DNA from: Methylocaldum sp002005105
GTDB taxonomy: Bacteria; Pseudomonadota; Gammaproteobacteria; Methylococcales; Methylococcaceae
DNA: 64,000 bases
Direction of reading: 5' to 3'
Assembly (NCBI RefSeq): GCF_051027545.1
Contig: NZ_CP194902.1
Coordinates: 2,976,001-3,040,000, forward strand
Shown here piece by piece: positions 53,352 to 63,209 of this stretch (its first letter is position 1; each line of letters begins with the position of its first letter). The position numbers and the translations under genes are program-made. The notes under the pieces are model-generated. The model did no database searches, was not told where the DNA came from, and saw nothing but the letters and a program-made list of their open reading frames with translations.

Positions 53352-55685
53352 ATGCAAAACACCAGACGCGGCAAGACGCCACGCAAAAAACGGTCGTCCA
53401 TCTTGTCTTTTCTGAACGCGTCATTTCGGCGCATCGCACTGTATTTGTCTCCCTTCGTGATCGCGATCATCGTCGGATATCTGGCCTATGTGGACCACAC
53501 GGTCCGTCAGCAATTCGAGGGTAAGCGCTGGTCTTTGCCGGCCCGGGTTTACGCCAGCCCCGTCGAGTTGTTCGCCGGTTACGAGATGAGTGCCGATCGG
53601 CTCGAATGGTTATTGGAGCAGCTGAAATACAGAAACGATCCGAGCTTGTCATCGCAGGGTACTTATTTCAGGAAGGGGGCCGAGTATACGCTGAAGACGC
53701 GCGATTTTCGGTTCTGGGACAAACTAGAAAACTCTCGCAACATACGGGTGCGATTCGATGCCGGGCAAATAAGTTCGGTTAGCGACCCCGAAGACGCCAA
53801 GCCCCTGGCATTGTTTCGTTTGGACCCGGTCCAAATCGGGACGTTTTATCCGGCTCTGAAGGAAGATCGTATATTGATCAAGCTCAATCAAGCGCCGGAG
53901 CTTCTCTTAAAGGCCCTGTTCTCGGTGGAAGACCGGGATTTCTACGAGCATTTCGGAATTTCGCCTCGCGGCATTCTTCGGGCGATGTGGGCCAACATTC
54001 GCGCGGGGGGAATCGTGCAGGGAGGCAGCACCTTGACTCAGCAGCTGGTAAAGAACTTTTTTCTAAGCTCTGAGCGCACCTGGTGGCGCAAGCTTAACGA
54101 GCTGGTCATGGCATTGGTATTGGAGGCGCGTTATTCCAAGGATGAAATTCTGGAAGCTTATCTAAATGAAATTTATCTCGGTCAAGACGGTGCCCGAGCG
54201 ATACACGGGTTCGGTTTGGCCAGCCAGTACTATTTCAGCCGATCGCTGGAAGAGCTGGAACTGCATCATGTTGCTCTGTTGGTGTCTCTGGTGCGAGGGC
54301 CATCCTATTACGACCCGTTTAGATGGCCGGAAAAGGCAAGGAAGCGTAGGGACCTGGTATTGGACGAGATGGTGGAACAAGGGCAGATTGCAGCGAGCCA
54401 GGCCGAGGAGGCTAAGGCAAAGCCTCTGGATGTGGTGAAGAATCCGCACCAAGCCATCAGCCGCTATCCGGCTTTCCTGGATTTGGTCAAGCGTCAGTTG
54501 CAGCAGGAATATCGTCCCGAAGACTTGACCTCGGAAGGGCTCCAGCTTTTCACGACACTCGACATATTCGCGCAGCACTATCTTGAATCGGCCGTCGAGA
54601 CAACGCTGAAAAAGCTCGACAAACAGACCCGGACGACGCAACTGGAAACCGCCGTTGTGTTTACTCGCCGCGCTACCGGCGAAGTAGCCGCTTTAATGGG
54701 ATCAAGAGACCCGCAGAATTCCGGGTTCAATCGCGCATTGGACGCAGAACGCCAAATAGGTTCACTGTATAAACCCGTCGTTTATTTGACGGCATTGGAG
54801 AATCCGCAACGCTACACGCTGATGTCGCCGCTGCAAGACATGGAGGTTCGGATCAGGAATCCCGGCGGCCGGCCGTGGACACCGAAGAATTACGATAATC
54901 GGGAGCACGGCATAATTCCTTTGCATAAAGCCTTAGCGCATTCCTTTAATCTGGCGACAGTTAATTTAGGCATGGATGTCGGGATTGCCCGTACCGCGGA
55001 AACCTTACGGAAATTAGGGGTTGAGAAGTCGGTGGAGCTGGTTCCGTCGCTGTTGCTGGGCACCGCCTCGCTAACCCCGTTTGAAGTCGCCCAAATGTAT
55101 CAAACCCTGGCCAGCGACGGCTTTGTGGTTCCGCTAAGGGCGATTCAGGCGGTTGTTTCACAAGAGGGGAAGACCCTGCAGCGATACGGCCTCAGTGTCA
55201 AGCAGTCAATCGATTCAGCGGCGGTTTATTTGGTCGATACGATCCTGCAGGAAGTCATGCGGGAGGGTACCGGGAAATTTGCCTATGCCTATTTGCCTTC
55301 CCATTTCGACTGCGCCGGAAAAACTGGAACGACCAATGATCTCAGAGATAGTTGGTTTGCTGGATTTACCGGCGATTATGTGGGCGTAGTCTGGGTCGGG
55401 CGTGACGACAACCAGCCGGCAAAGCTAACCGGCGCCCAGGGCGCGTTACCGGTTTGGGCATCTACCATGCAAAAAGTGAGTAAGGAGTCGCTTGAGCTGG
55501 AGCCGCCCGAAAACGTCGATTTCGTTTGGATCGATCGTGCAAATGGCTTGAGATCAGATGAAAGCTGCCCCAGCGCGATTCGCTATCCGTTTATTGCGGG
55601 TTCTGCCCCGACAGACGTTTCGCCATGCGGTCGGCTGTCGAATCCACCGGAAGGAGTCGACTCTTGGTTTAGGCGTTTATTTTAG
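53352..55685 (+). CDS. mrcB: Penicillin-binding protein 1B
   Basis: A bifunctional peptidoglycan synthase of 777 residues. A basic cytoplasmic tail and one membrane segment (about 27-48) precede a UB2H-like domain, then the GT51 glycosyltransferase (about 175-340: FSVEDRDFYEHFGISP, GGIVQGGSTLTQQLVKNFFL, EILEAYLNEIYLGQ). The transpeptidase (about 420-700) has SLYK, SFNLA in the SxN position and KTGTTND. PBP1B works with the outer-membrane lipoprotein LpoB in Escherichia coli; no lpoB is in the window. Its stop overlaps that of fimV on the other strand. Confidence 0.96.
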   Translation: MQNTRRGKTPRKKRSSILSFLNASFRRIALYLSPFVIAIIVGYLAYVDHTVRQQFEGKRWSLPARVYASPVELFAGYEMSADRLEWLLEQLKYRNDPSLSSQGTYFRKGAEYTLKTRDFRFWDKLENSRNIRVRFDAGQISSVSDPEDAKPLALFRLDPVQIGTFYPALKEDRILIKLNQAPELLLKALFSVEDRDFYEHFGISPRGILRAMWANIRAGGIVQGGSTLTQQLVKNFFLSSERTWWRKLNELVMALVLEARYSKDEILEAYLNEIYLGQDGARAIHGFGLASQYYFSRSLEELELHHVALLVSLVRGPSYYDPFRWPEKARKRRDLVLDEMVEQGQIAASQAEEAKAKPLDVVKNPHQAISRYPAFLDLVKRQLQQEYRPEDLTSEGLQLFTTLDIFAQHYLESAVETTLKKLDKQTRTTQLETAVVFTRRATGEVAALMGSRDPQNSGFNRALDAERQIGSLYKPVVYLTALENPQRYTLMSPLQDMEVRIRNPGGRPWTPKNYDNREHGIIPLHKALAHSFNLATVNLGMDVGIARTAETLRKLGVEKSVELVPSLLLGTASLTPFEVAQMYQTLASDGFVVPLRAIQAVVSQEGKTLQRYGLSVKQSIDSAAVYLVDTILQEVMREGTGKFAYAYLPSHFDCAGKTGTTNDLRDSWFAGFTGDYVGVVWVGRDDNQPAKLTGAQGALPVWASTMQKVSKESLELEPPENVDFVWIDRANGLRSDESCPSAIRYPFIAGSAPTDVSPCGRLSNPPEGVDSWFRRLF

Positions 55686-58666
55686 GTCCGGCGGCCAGGG
55701 CTAGCGAGAGATATGGGTTCCGGCTGAGCGTCTTGTATGCTTAATCTGCCCATCAGCGCTCTTGCCTCCGTTTTCTGTTGCTCATTGCCCATTTCCAGAA
55801 CTTCCTTGAGCATGTCCAGCGCCGACTGCTTATCATCCATGTCCGCATAAGCCTTAGCCAAATCCAGTTTGGTTTCCAACTGGTCCATGTCGGTCAACGG
55901 CGCGTACTGATCCTCGTTTTCATCTGAAAGATTCTCCAGATTTTCCGTGTTTAGCGCTTCGCTTTCCGCTTGAACAGACGAAGCCAAGTCAAGCTCGAAA
56001 TTGAAATCCGATGTTTCGAGATTCGAAATGGACGCGACGCGGTCCGATTTGGATACGTCATCTTGCGGTCCACTGCTTTTATTCAGCTCATGCAATAGGT
56101 CGTCTATGGATTGATCCGCTTCTTCGTGCGTTTTAGTTTCAGGATGAGCTTTCAGTTTGCCCGCGTCAAAAGCAATCAGGTTGTCAAGTTTCGGCAGCTC
56201 ACTCTCGGGCTCCTTTGAGTTGGCTTCAGAGTCCTCAAGGCCGAAGGAACTGAAATCGAAATCAAACATTTCATTGCCGGATGAGGCGTCGTCAGACTCC
56301 GGCTTGTCTTTGTGCTGTGCATTGGCCGCTAGCTCGAGCAAGATATCGTCAATGCTGTTCTCCGAACCCTGTGTTACGGGTTCTTTTCGGGAATTGGACC
56401 CCGGCTTGTCGGTCTCAAAGACGATGAGATTTTCGAGTTCTGGAGATTCATCTTCAGGCTGAGCTGTGACGACGGAAGGAGTTTCGCTCCGAAGATCGTC
56501 GACATCGAATTCCATGACGGGGTGCTCGGCGGCGATTGCCTGATCTTCATCTGGGTTTTGCGCATCGAAATTGAAGTCGAGAGAAACACGCTTTTCCTCT
56601 GCGGATGTCGATGTTTCGGCCACCTCGCTATCGAAGCGCTTCAGATCCTCGATGAGTTCATCGGTAAGATCGATAGAGCCCAGGATGTCCCTTGCATTCG
56701 CATCAAGAGCCAAAGGTCGGCTGGACGATGGCGACGCGCTAAACAGCGAGTTTCCGGGACATAATTCCCGTCCCATTTCAACCACATTTTCCCAGAAGTC
56801 GGCATCGCCGTCTTTACCTTGTCTTTTGAGTTCCTGGGCGAAACGCTCAAAAGCTTCTCGGTTCTCGGTGGCGTAATGAATTTCCAGAAGCTTGAGCTTG
56901 CATTCGTCTCGTTCGGGGTACTGCTCTATCGCGTTCCGGATCAAATCCTCCGCCTGCTTGTAACGGCCGTAAGCGAGATATACATCGGCTTCCGAAATCG
57001 GGTCGACTTCGTCCGCCTCGGCTCCTAAGGCGTCAAAATCGCTCGGCGTGAATTCGCTCAGAAAAGAGGTTTTTGTAGCGGTCGTCGGTTCCGAGATTGT
57101 GGAGTTGAATTTGGACTCCGCTTTTTTCGCCTTTTGCAGGTTTTCTTTCTCGGTCGCAAGCAAGATGCTTTCGGTCTCTTCGATCATGGCCGCACGGCGA
57201 CGGGCAAGCAGCCATGGTATGACCGCCAGCAACATCAGACCTCCTGCTGCGGCACCGAGATAGGTCGGCTGATCGAACAAGTCGTCCCAAATGCTGCTCT
57301 GTTCAGGCTGCGGCGGCGCGGCAGGAACGGGCTTAGGCGCCTCGACCTTCGGCTGCTCGGTCTGGACGGCGGTGGGTTGGGGTGTTTGAGCCGTTTCTGG
57401 AACCGTCTCTGGAGAAGTCGGCGGATTCGCCGGCTGGGTGGATGGCTCCGCCGGCTTCTGTGCTTCCGGAGCCGGTGTCGTTTGAGCTGTTAGCTGTTCC
57501 GGATTAGGGGGCTCTTTCTTCGCCGATTCGGCCGAAGGTTGTTGTGCTTGTGGTTCTTGCAGCAGCGCAATCTGTTCGTTCTTCAGGGTCAAGAGACGAT
57601 GCATCTCCGTCAGTTGCTGCTCGAGCTGAGTCAGGCGGGAACGGAGATCCTCGTTTTCCTGTTTGAGCGTCTCTGCGATTTCGAGCGCAATTTCTCCCTT
57701 GGATTTCCCGGCGCCATCCGTGCTTCCTGCGACCGCTTCTTCATCTTTCGTCTTGGTATCGGATGCGGCTAACAATTTGAGCTGAGTTTGCGTCGGCTGT
57801 GTCGCGGAGCCCGTCACAGCGCCCAAGCTCTGTGCCTTGTTACTGCGGCTTGCGACTTTCCCAGTCCGACTGCTTGATCGATAAAGCTCATCCCGCGCTT
57901 GCGAGCTGGTGAATTGCAGAACAAATTCGCGATCGGGAATTTTCAGCGTTTCTCCTGCCTTCAAAGTGTCCGGCGTGTCTCCATAAAACGCATGTGGGTT
58001 GTGCCGGTAAAGGGCGACGACCATTTGTTCCTGAGCGATGCTTGGGTCGCGATTTACCTGTTTGGCGATTTCCCAAAGCGTGGAATCTCTTTTGACTGGC
58101 CCGTATTCAGAACCTTGGATCGGACTTTCAGACTCGGATGAAGCGCTTGCCGTCGAAGCACGGGGCTGGGACTTGCGGGGCGAAACCTGGGCATCCGCAG
58201 TTTGCGGGTGGTCATCGTTCGGTTGCTCGAATACCGATGGAGATCGTGAGTCGACGAGCGCGCGATCAGAGAAGGTGGCAGGCGGGTCCAGCAGTACGGT
58301 ATATTCACGTACTACGCGCCCGCGCGGCCAATTGACCTCTACCAAGAAGCTGACGAACGGTTCGTGCATGACATCGTTCGAACTCACCTCGATGGCATAG
58401 CTGCCATCGGGTTTTTGCACGGCGGTAAAACGCAGTTTGGTGAGAAAATAGTGCCGTTCCAAGCCGGCCTTGGCAAACGCTTCCGGGGACGCCAAAGCGA
58501 TTTTGACGTCCGCCAGGGAATCCCCGCCGGAAAGAACTAGCGGAATCTCGGCGTTTAGCGACTGATTCAGGGCGGAGCGTAGCCTGATGTCTCCAATACC
58601 TAGCGCACTCGCTCCCATTGGGGCCAGTAGACTCATCATCGCCAAGGTTTTTGATAACTTACGCAC
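55682..58666 (-). CDS. fimV: FimV family polar scaffold protein
   Basis: A 994-residue FimV/HubP protein, an inner-membrane peptidoglycan-binding polar scaffold that in Pseudomonas governs type IV pili and polar signalling. A signal peptide (MRKLSKTLAMMSLLAPMGASA) leads to the N-terminal domain (LGIGDIRLRSALNQSLNAEIPL), a LysM domain (about 190-250, LWEIAKQVNRDPSIAQEQM), a coiled coil (about 325-370), a Pro/Gln/Ala-rich linker, one membrane segment (about 472-492) and a long acidic cytoplasmic part ending in the FimV TPR domain (LDLAKAYADMDDKQSALDML). It follows asd as in Pseudomonas. Confidence 0.93.
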   Translation of the reverse strand: MRKLSKTLAMMSLLAPMGASALGIGDIRLRSALNQSLNAEIPLVLSGGDSLADVKIALASPEAFAKAGLERHYFLTKLRFTAVQKPDGSYAIEVSSNDVMHEPFVSFLVEVNWPRGRVVREYTVLLDPPATFSDRALVDSRSPSVFEQPNDDHPQTADAQVSPRKSQPRASTASASSESESPIQGSEYGPVKRDSTLWEIAKQVNRDPSIAQEQMVVALYRHNPHAFYGDTPDTLKAGETLKIPDREFVLQFTSSQARDELYRSSSRTGKVASRSNKAQSLGAVTGSATQPTQTQLKLLAASDTKTKDEEAVAGSTDGAGKSKGEIALEIAETLKQENEDLRSRLTQLEQQLTEMHRLLTLKNEQIALLQEPQAQQPSAESAKKEPPNPEQLTAQTTPAPEAQKPAEPSTQPANPPTSPETVPETAQTPQPTAVQTEQPKVEAPKPVPAAPPQPEQSSIWDDLFDQPTYLGAAAGGLMLLAVIPWLLARRRAAMIEETESILLATEKENLQKAKKAESKFNSTISEPTTATKTSFLSEFTPSDFDALGAEADEVDPISEADVYLAYGRYKQAEDLIRNAIEQYPERDECKLKLLEIHYATENREAFERFAQELKRQGKDGDADFWENVVEMGRELCPGNSLFSASPSSSRPLALDANARDILGSIDLTDELIEDLKRFDSEVAETSTSAEEKRVSLDFNFDAQNPDEDQAIAAEHPVMEFDVDDLRSETPSVVTAQPEDESPELENLIVFETDKPGSNSRKEPVTQGSENSIDDILLELAANAQHKDKPESDDASSGNEMFDFDFSSFGLEDSEANSKEPESELPKLDNLIAFDAGKLKAHPETKTHEEADQSIDDLLHELNKSSGPQDDVSKSDRVASISNLETSDFNFELDLASSVQAESEALNTENLENLSDENEDQYAPLTDMDQLETKLDLAKAYADMDDKQSALDMLKEVLEMGNEQQKTEARALMGRLSIQDAQPEPISLASPGRRT

Positions 58667-58692
58667 TTATTGCCGCTCCTTTGTCCAATCGT

Positions 58693-58715
58693 TCCCGCCA
58701 TTCATGGTGGCGGGA
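58693..58715 (-). terminator. Hairpin between asd and fimV
   Basis: TCCCGCCA (58693-58700) and TGGCGGGA (58708-58715) form an 8-bp GC-rich stem with a 7-base loop. On the minus strand it lies 3' of asd and 5' of fimV. No T run follows, so it is an imperfect terminator or a leader element for fimV. Confidence 0.42.
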
Positions 58716-58745
58716 GCTGCCTAGATTGCTGAAGGAAAGCTTAGC

Positions 58746-59768
58746 CTAGATGTATGTTTTTGCCAGCACCTCGGCGATTTGTACGCTGTTGAGCGCCGCG
58801 CCTTTTCGTACGTTGTCGGCTACGACCCAAAGATCCAAACCTCGCGGGTGGGAAATGTCTTCGCGGATGCGTCCGACATAAACGGCATCGTGCCCGGCTG
58901 CGTCGGTAACCGCAGTCGGATAGCCGCCGGGCTTGTGTTCGTCGATCACCGCCACTCCCGGAGCACGGCTGAGCAATTCCCGCGCATGCGCAGCGGTGAT
59001 TTTTTCCCGAGTCTCGATATGGACCGCCTCGGAGTGGCCGTAAAATACGGGTACCCGCACCGTAGTCGGGTTCACCTGGATACTGTCGTCGCCCATGATT
59101 TTGCGGGTTTCCCATACCATCTTCATCTCTTCCTTGGTGTAGCCGTTATCCATGAAGACGTCGATCTGGGGGATGGCGTTGAAAGCGATCTGCTTCGGAT
59201 AGACTTCGGGGTTGATCGGTTTGCCGTTAAGCAATAAAGCGGTTTGCTTGCCGAGTTCCTCGATGGCCTTTTTTCCGGTTCCGGATACCGCCTGATAGGT
59301 GCAGACGTTGATTCGCTCGATGCCGACAGCATCGTAGATCGGCTTCAAAGCGACCAGCATCTGAATCGTGGAGCAATTCGGATTGGCGATGATTCCCCGG
59401 GTCTTGTACTGCCCGATGGCCTCCGGATTGACTTCCGGCACGACCAAGGGGATATCCGTCTCGTAGCGGAAACAGGAGGTGTTGTCCACGACCACGCAGC
59501 CGGCTGCCGCAGCTTTAGGGGCGTAAACGGCGGAAACCGATGCGCCTGCGGAAAACAGGCCGATCTGTGCCTTGGAAAAATCGAACTCGGCCACATCCTG
59601 CACGGTGAGATAGCCGCCTTTGAATTCCACGCGCTGGCCGGCGGAGCGTGCGCTGGCCAGGGCATACACCTGGCCAACGGGAAAGTTGCGCTCCTCCAGG
59701 ATGGACAGCATGGTCTCGCCCACCGCGCCGGTGGCGCCCAATACTGCAATATCGTAAGTCTTGCTCAT
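58746..59768 (-). CDS. asd: Aspartate-semialdehyde dehydrogenase
   Basis: Asd reduces aspartyl phosphate to aspartate semialdehyde with NADPH, the branch point to lysine, methionine, threonine and DAP. The 340-residue protein shows the Rossmann motif VLGATGAVGETML, the catalytic Cys in NPNCSTIQMLVALKP, QAVSGTGKKAIEEL and the His region RVPVFYGHSEAVHIET. It is the shorter type (like Pseudomonas asd). It follows leuB with 18 bp between. Confidence 0.96.
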   Translation of the reverse strand: MSKTYDIAVLGATGAVGETMLSILEERNFPVGQVYALASARSAGQRVEFKGGYLTVQDVAEFDFSKAQIGLFSAGASVSAVYAPKAAAAGCVVVDNTSCFRYETDIPLVVPEVNPEAIGQYKTRGIIANPNCSTIQMLVALKPIYDAVGIERINVCTYQAVSGTGKKAIEELGKQTALLLNGKPINPEVYPKQIAFNAIPQIDVFMDNGYTKEEMKMVWETRKIMGDDSIQVNPTTVRVPVFYGHSEAVHIETREKITAAHARELLSRAPGVAVIDEHKPGGYPTAVTDAAGHDAVYVGRIREDISHPRGLDLWVVADNVRKGAALNSVQIAEVLAKTYI

Positions 59769-59786
59769 GGGGAAACTCGTTCGGGA

Positions 59787-60875
59787 TTAGCGGTTCAATG
59801 ATCGTAAAGCGGATACGATGGCATCGCCCATATCGGCGGTTCCGACCTTCTTCATGCCTTCGGAGTAGATATCGGCGGTTCGGTAGCCTGCGTCCAAAGC
59901 GGCTATCACCGCGTTTTCGATCCGGTCTGCGGAGGCGGCATCGTTGAAACTGTAACGCAGCATCATGGCCAGCGACAGTACGGTGGCGATGGGGTTGGCA
60001 ACGCCCTTGCCGGCGATGTCCGGTGCCGAACCGTGAATGGGCTCGTACATGCCCTTGCCGTTTTTGTCGAGCGACGCCGAAGGCAGCATGCCGATGGAAC
60101 CGGTCAGCATGGCGGCACAGTCCGAAAGGATATCGCCGAACATATTGTCGGTCAGCATGACGTCGAACTGCTTGGGCGCGCGCACCAGCTGCATCGAGGC
60201 GTTATCGACATACATATGGCTGAGCTGGACGTCCGGATACTCGCGGCCGACCTCGATCACGATCTCGCGCCACAGTTCGGTGCACTCCAGCACGTTGGCT
60301 TTGTCGATGGAGCACAGCCGTTTGTTGCGCTTTTGAGCGATCTGGAACGCGATATGGGCGATGCGGCGGATCTCCGATTCGCTGTAAATCAAGGTGTTGA
60401 AGCCTTCCCGTTCGCCCTTTTCATTGATGCGGCGGCCCCGCGGTTTGCCGAAGTAGATGCCGCCGGTCAGTTCGCGGATGATCATGATATCGAGTCCCGA
60501 GACCACTTCCGGTTTCAGCGTCGAAGCGGCGACCAACTGGGGATAGAGAATCGCTGGGCGAAGATTCGCGAACAGTTCCAATTCGGCACGTATTCCCAGA
60601 AGGCCGCGTTCCGGTCGCACCGAATAGTCCAGCGGTTCCCATTTCGGACCCCCGACCGCGCCCAAAAGCACGGAATCGGCCGCTTTCGCTAGGGTCAGGG
60701 TTTCTTCCGGAAACGGCGTGCCTTTGGCGTCGTATGCGGCACCGCCGATCAAAGCGTCTTCAGTTTCAATGTCAAGCCCGAATTCCTGTCTCAGGCAGTC
60801 AAGCACCTTTAATGCCTCGGCGACGATTTCCGGGCCGATGCCGTCGCCGGGCAGCACTGCGATCTTCTTGGTCAT
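59787..60875 (-). CDS. leuB: 3-isopropylmalate dehydrogenase
   Basis: LeuB oxidises and decarboxylates 3-isopropylmalate in leucine synthesis. The 362-residue protein has IAVLPGDGIGPEIVAEALKVL, LLGAVGGPKWEPLDYSVRPERGLLGIR, IIRELTGGIYFGKPRG and NMFGDILSDCAAMLTGSIGMLPSASL. It uses NAD (the GSAPDIAGKGVANPIA region). The leuCDB genes are in operon order with 33 bp to leuD. Confidence 0.97.
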   Translation of the reverse strand: MTKKIAVLPGDGIGPEIVAEALKVLDCLRQEFGLDIETEDALIGGAAYDAKGTPFPEETLTLAKAADSVLLGAVGGPKWEPLDYSVRPERGLLGIRAELELFANLRPAILYPQLVAASTLKPEVVSGLDIMIIRELTGGIYFGKPRGRRINEKGEREGFNTLIYSESEIRRIAHIAFQIAQKRNKRLCSIDKANVLECTELWREIVIEVGREYPDVQLSHMYVDNASMQLVRAPKQFDVMLTDNMFGDILSDCAAMLTGSIGMLPSASLDKNGKGMYEPIHGSAPDIAGKGVANPIATVLSLAMMLRYSFNDAASADRIENAVIAALDAGYRTADIYSEGMKKVGTADMGDAIVSALRSLNR

Positions 60876-60908
60876 GCGATTGATGAGTCTCTCTTTGTTT
60901 TTTGGAAA

Positions 60909-61550
60909 CTAAGCGTATTCCGGGAACAGCCAAGGCGCGGTTTGGCGGCGGCTCGCTTCGTAAGCCCGGATCTTGTCGGCATGCTGAAGGGTCAGGCCGA
61001 TGTCGTCCAGGCCGTTGAGCAGGCGGTATTTCCGCGAAGGATCGATTTCGAAATGGATTTTGTCGCCATAATGGGTGGCGATCGTCTGTGTTTCCAGATC
61101 TACGGTGAGATCGACGCCGGGACCCGCTTGCTCGAAAAGGCGGTCGACGATTTCGGCATCGAGTACGATGGGCAGAATGCCGTTCTTGAAGCAGTTGTTG
61201 TAGAAAATATCGGCAAAGCTCGGGGCTATGATTACGCGGAAACCATAATCTGCCAGAGCCCAGGGCGCATGTTCGCGCGACGAGCCGCAGCCGAAATTCT
61301 CGCGCGTCAACAGAATTCGCGCCCTGAAGTAGCACGGTTGATTGAGCACGAAATCCGGGTTCAAAGGGCGATACGAGCAATCCATGTCGGGTTCGCCGCG
61401 ATCCAGGTAGCGCCACTCGTCGAATAGATAGGGACCGAAACCACTGCGGCGAATGGATTTCAGGAATTGTTTAGGAATGATCGCGTCGGTGTCGATGTTG
61501 GCGCGGTCCAAAGGGGCGACTCTGGACGCGAAACGGCGAAAAGCTTTCAT
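60909..61550 (-). CDS. leuD: 3-isopropylmalate dehydratase small subunit
   Basis: LeuD is the swivelling domain of isopropylmalate isomerase and partners LeuC. From ATG 61550 (MKAFRRFASRVAPLDRANIDTDAIIPKQFL) it has 213 residues, with NFGCGSSREHAPWAL and FADIFYNNCFKNGILP. An in-frame ATG at 61898 lies inside leuC and is rejected. The start overlaps the leuC stop by four bases, so the two subunits are made in coupled amounts. Confidence 0.97.
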   Translation of the reverse strand: MKAFRRFASRVAPLDRANIDTDAIIPKQFLKSIRRSGFGPYLFDEWRYLDRGEPDMDCSYRPLNPDFVLNQPCYFRARILLTRENFGCGSSREHAPWALADYGFRVIIAPSFADIFYNNCFKNGILPIVLDAEIVDRLFEQAGPGVDLTVDLETQTIATHYGDKIHFEIDPSRKYRLLNGLDDIGLTLQHADKIRAYEASRRQTAPWLFPEYA

Positions 61551-63106
61551 TGCTCGGATTTCCTCTTTCGCGCAGACTGATTTCGGGTCGTAGGGGCGGG
61601 TTTGGACGTTTTTACGGCAGCAGCCGATTTCGTCCTCGATGCGGCGGCGGTTTTCGCCGGCGCTTTCTTGGCCGGTGCTTTTTTGGGTTCGCTTGCGGGA
61701 GACGGCAGTTGACGGATGTCGACAAAATGCCCGTAGATACCGGCCGCCGCCGCCATGGCGGGACTCACCAGATGGGTGCGGCCACCGTAGCCCTGGCGTC
61801 CTTCGAAGTTGCGGTTCGATGTGGACGCGCAGCGCTCGCCCGGTTCCAGGCGATCGGCATTCATCGCGAGGCACATGGAGCATCCGGGGTCTCGCCATTC
61901 GAAACCTGCCTCCCGGAAAATTCGGTCGAGGCCCTCCTGTTCCGCCTGACGTTTCACCAAGCCGGATCCGGGAACCACCAGGGCCTGCTTGATGTTGCTC
62001 GCGAGCTTATGGCCCCGGACCACCTCGGCGGCAGCGCGCAAGTCCTCGATGCGGGCATTGGTGCATGAACCGATGAAAATCTTGTCTACGCGAATATCGG
62101 TTATGGCCGTGCCTGGCTTCAAATCCATGTATTGCAGGGCGCGCTTCATGCTTTCACGTTTCACGGGGTCCGTTTCCCGCTCAGGGTTGGGTATCGCGGT
62201 ATCGATGGGCAATACCAACTCGGGCGAAGTGCCCCAGGTGACCTGGGGGTTGATAGCGGCGGCATCGATCTCGACCACTTTGTCGAATACGGCACCTTCG
62301 TCGCTCCGAAGTTGCCGCCAAGCCGCCACCGCCTTGTCCCACAAATTCCCTTTCGGAGCATAAGGCCGGTCTTTCAGATAAGCGATCGTCACCTCGTCGA
62401 CGGCCACCAGTCCGGCTCGGGCTCCGGCCTCGATCGCCATGTTGCACACGGTCATGCGTCCTTCCATCGATAGGCTGCGGATCGCCGATCCTGCGAATTC
62501 GATGGTATATCCGGTGCCGCCGGCGGTGCCGATTCTGCCGATCACGGCCAGTACGATGTCCTTGGCCGTGACGCCTTGGCCGAGCTGCCCTTCCACCTTG
62601 ACCAGCATGTTCTTGGCTTTTTTCTGAACCAGGCATTGCGTGGCCAGCACATGCTCCACTTCGGAGGTGCCGATGCCGAAGGCGAGAGCGCCGAAGGCTC
62701 CGTGCGTCGAGGTATGGGAATCGCCGCAGACGATGGTCGTGCCGGGCAGGGTCGCACCCTGTTCGGGGCCGATCACGTGGACGATGCCTTGGCGATCGTC
62801 GTTCATGCCGAATTCGGTAATGCCGAAGTCGGCGCAGTTCCGGTCCAGCGTTTCGACCTGAAGCCGTGAAATGGGGTCGCTGAGGCCATGTTCGCGTTCG
62901 GCCGTCGGCACGTTGTGATCGGCCGTCGCCAGATTGGCTGTAACCCGCCAGGGCTTACGGCCCGCGAGCCTCAGCCCTTCGAAGGCCTGCGGCGAGGTTA
63001 CCTCGTGAATCAAATGGCGATCGATGTAAATGAGAGTCGATCCGTCCGGTTCGGAGTAAACCACGTGATCGTCCCATAATTTGTCATAAAGGGTTTTGGC
63101 GGCCAT
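61547..63106 (-). CDS. leuC: 3-isopropylmalate dehydratase large subunit with basic C-terminal tail
   Basis: LeuC is the 4Fe-4S aconitase-type subunit that isomerises 2- to 3-isopropylmalate. Residues 1-467 are complete: LYDKLWDDHVV, GDSHTSTHGAFGALAFGIG, and the cluster cysteines in IGSCTNARIEDL and DPGCSMCLAMN. The protein is 519 residues, whereas the family normally stops near 466. The extra 52 residues (61550-61705) are almost only Ala, Lys, Pro, Ser, Thr and Arg, with 14 basic and 2 acidic residues, resembling a histone-H1-like tail. It overlaps leuD by ATGA. Confidence 0.97.
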   Translation of the reverse strand: MAAKTLYDKLWDDHVVYSEPDGSTLIYIDRHLIHEVTSPQAFEGLRLAGRKPWRVTANLATADHNVPTAEREHGLSDPISRLQVETLDRNCADFGITEFGMNDDRQGIVHVIGPEQGATLPGTTIVCGDSHTSTHGAFGALAFGIGTSEVEHVLATQCLVQKKAKNMLVKVEGQLGQGVTAKDIVLAVIGRIGTAGGTGYTIEFAGSAIRSLSMEGRMTVCNMAIEAGARAGLVAVDEVTIAYLKDRPYAPKGNLWDKAVAAWRQLRSDEGAVFDKVVEIDAAAINPQVTWGTSPELVLPIDTAIPNPERETDPVKRESMKRALQYMDLKPGTAITDIRVDKIFIGSCTNARIEDLRAAAEVVRGHKLASNIKQALVVPGSGLVKRQAEQEGLDRIFREAGFEWRDPGCSMCLAMNADRLEPGERCASTSNRNFEGRQGYGGRTHLVSPAMAAAAGIYGHFVDIRQLPSPASEPKKAPAKKAPAKTAAASRTKSAAAVKTSKPAPTTRNQSARKRKSEQ

Positions 63107-63209
63107 GGGCTCTTATGAGTGGCGGGTTTTACACGGGGAATGCTGCGCTCCAGCTAATTACTCAGGGGCGGCTTCCCATGGATGTTGGGGTTTGTCCGAT
63201 AAACCGAAG

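Noticed and set aside
61551..61898. Upstream extension of LeuD
   Set aside because: The added 116 residues lie in the leuC gene and do not resemble LeuD; the start at 61550 overlaps the leuC stop by ATGA and gives the family N-terminus.
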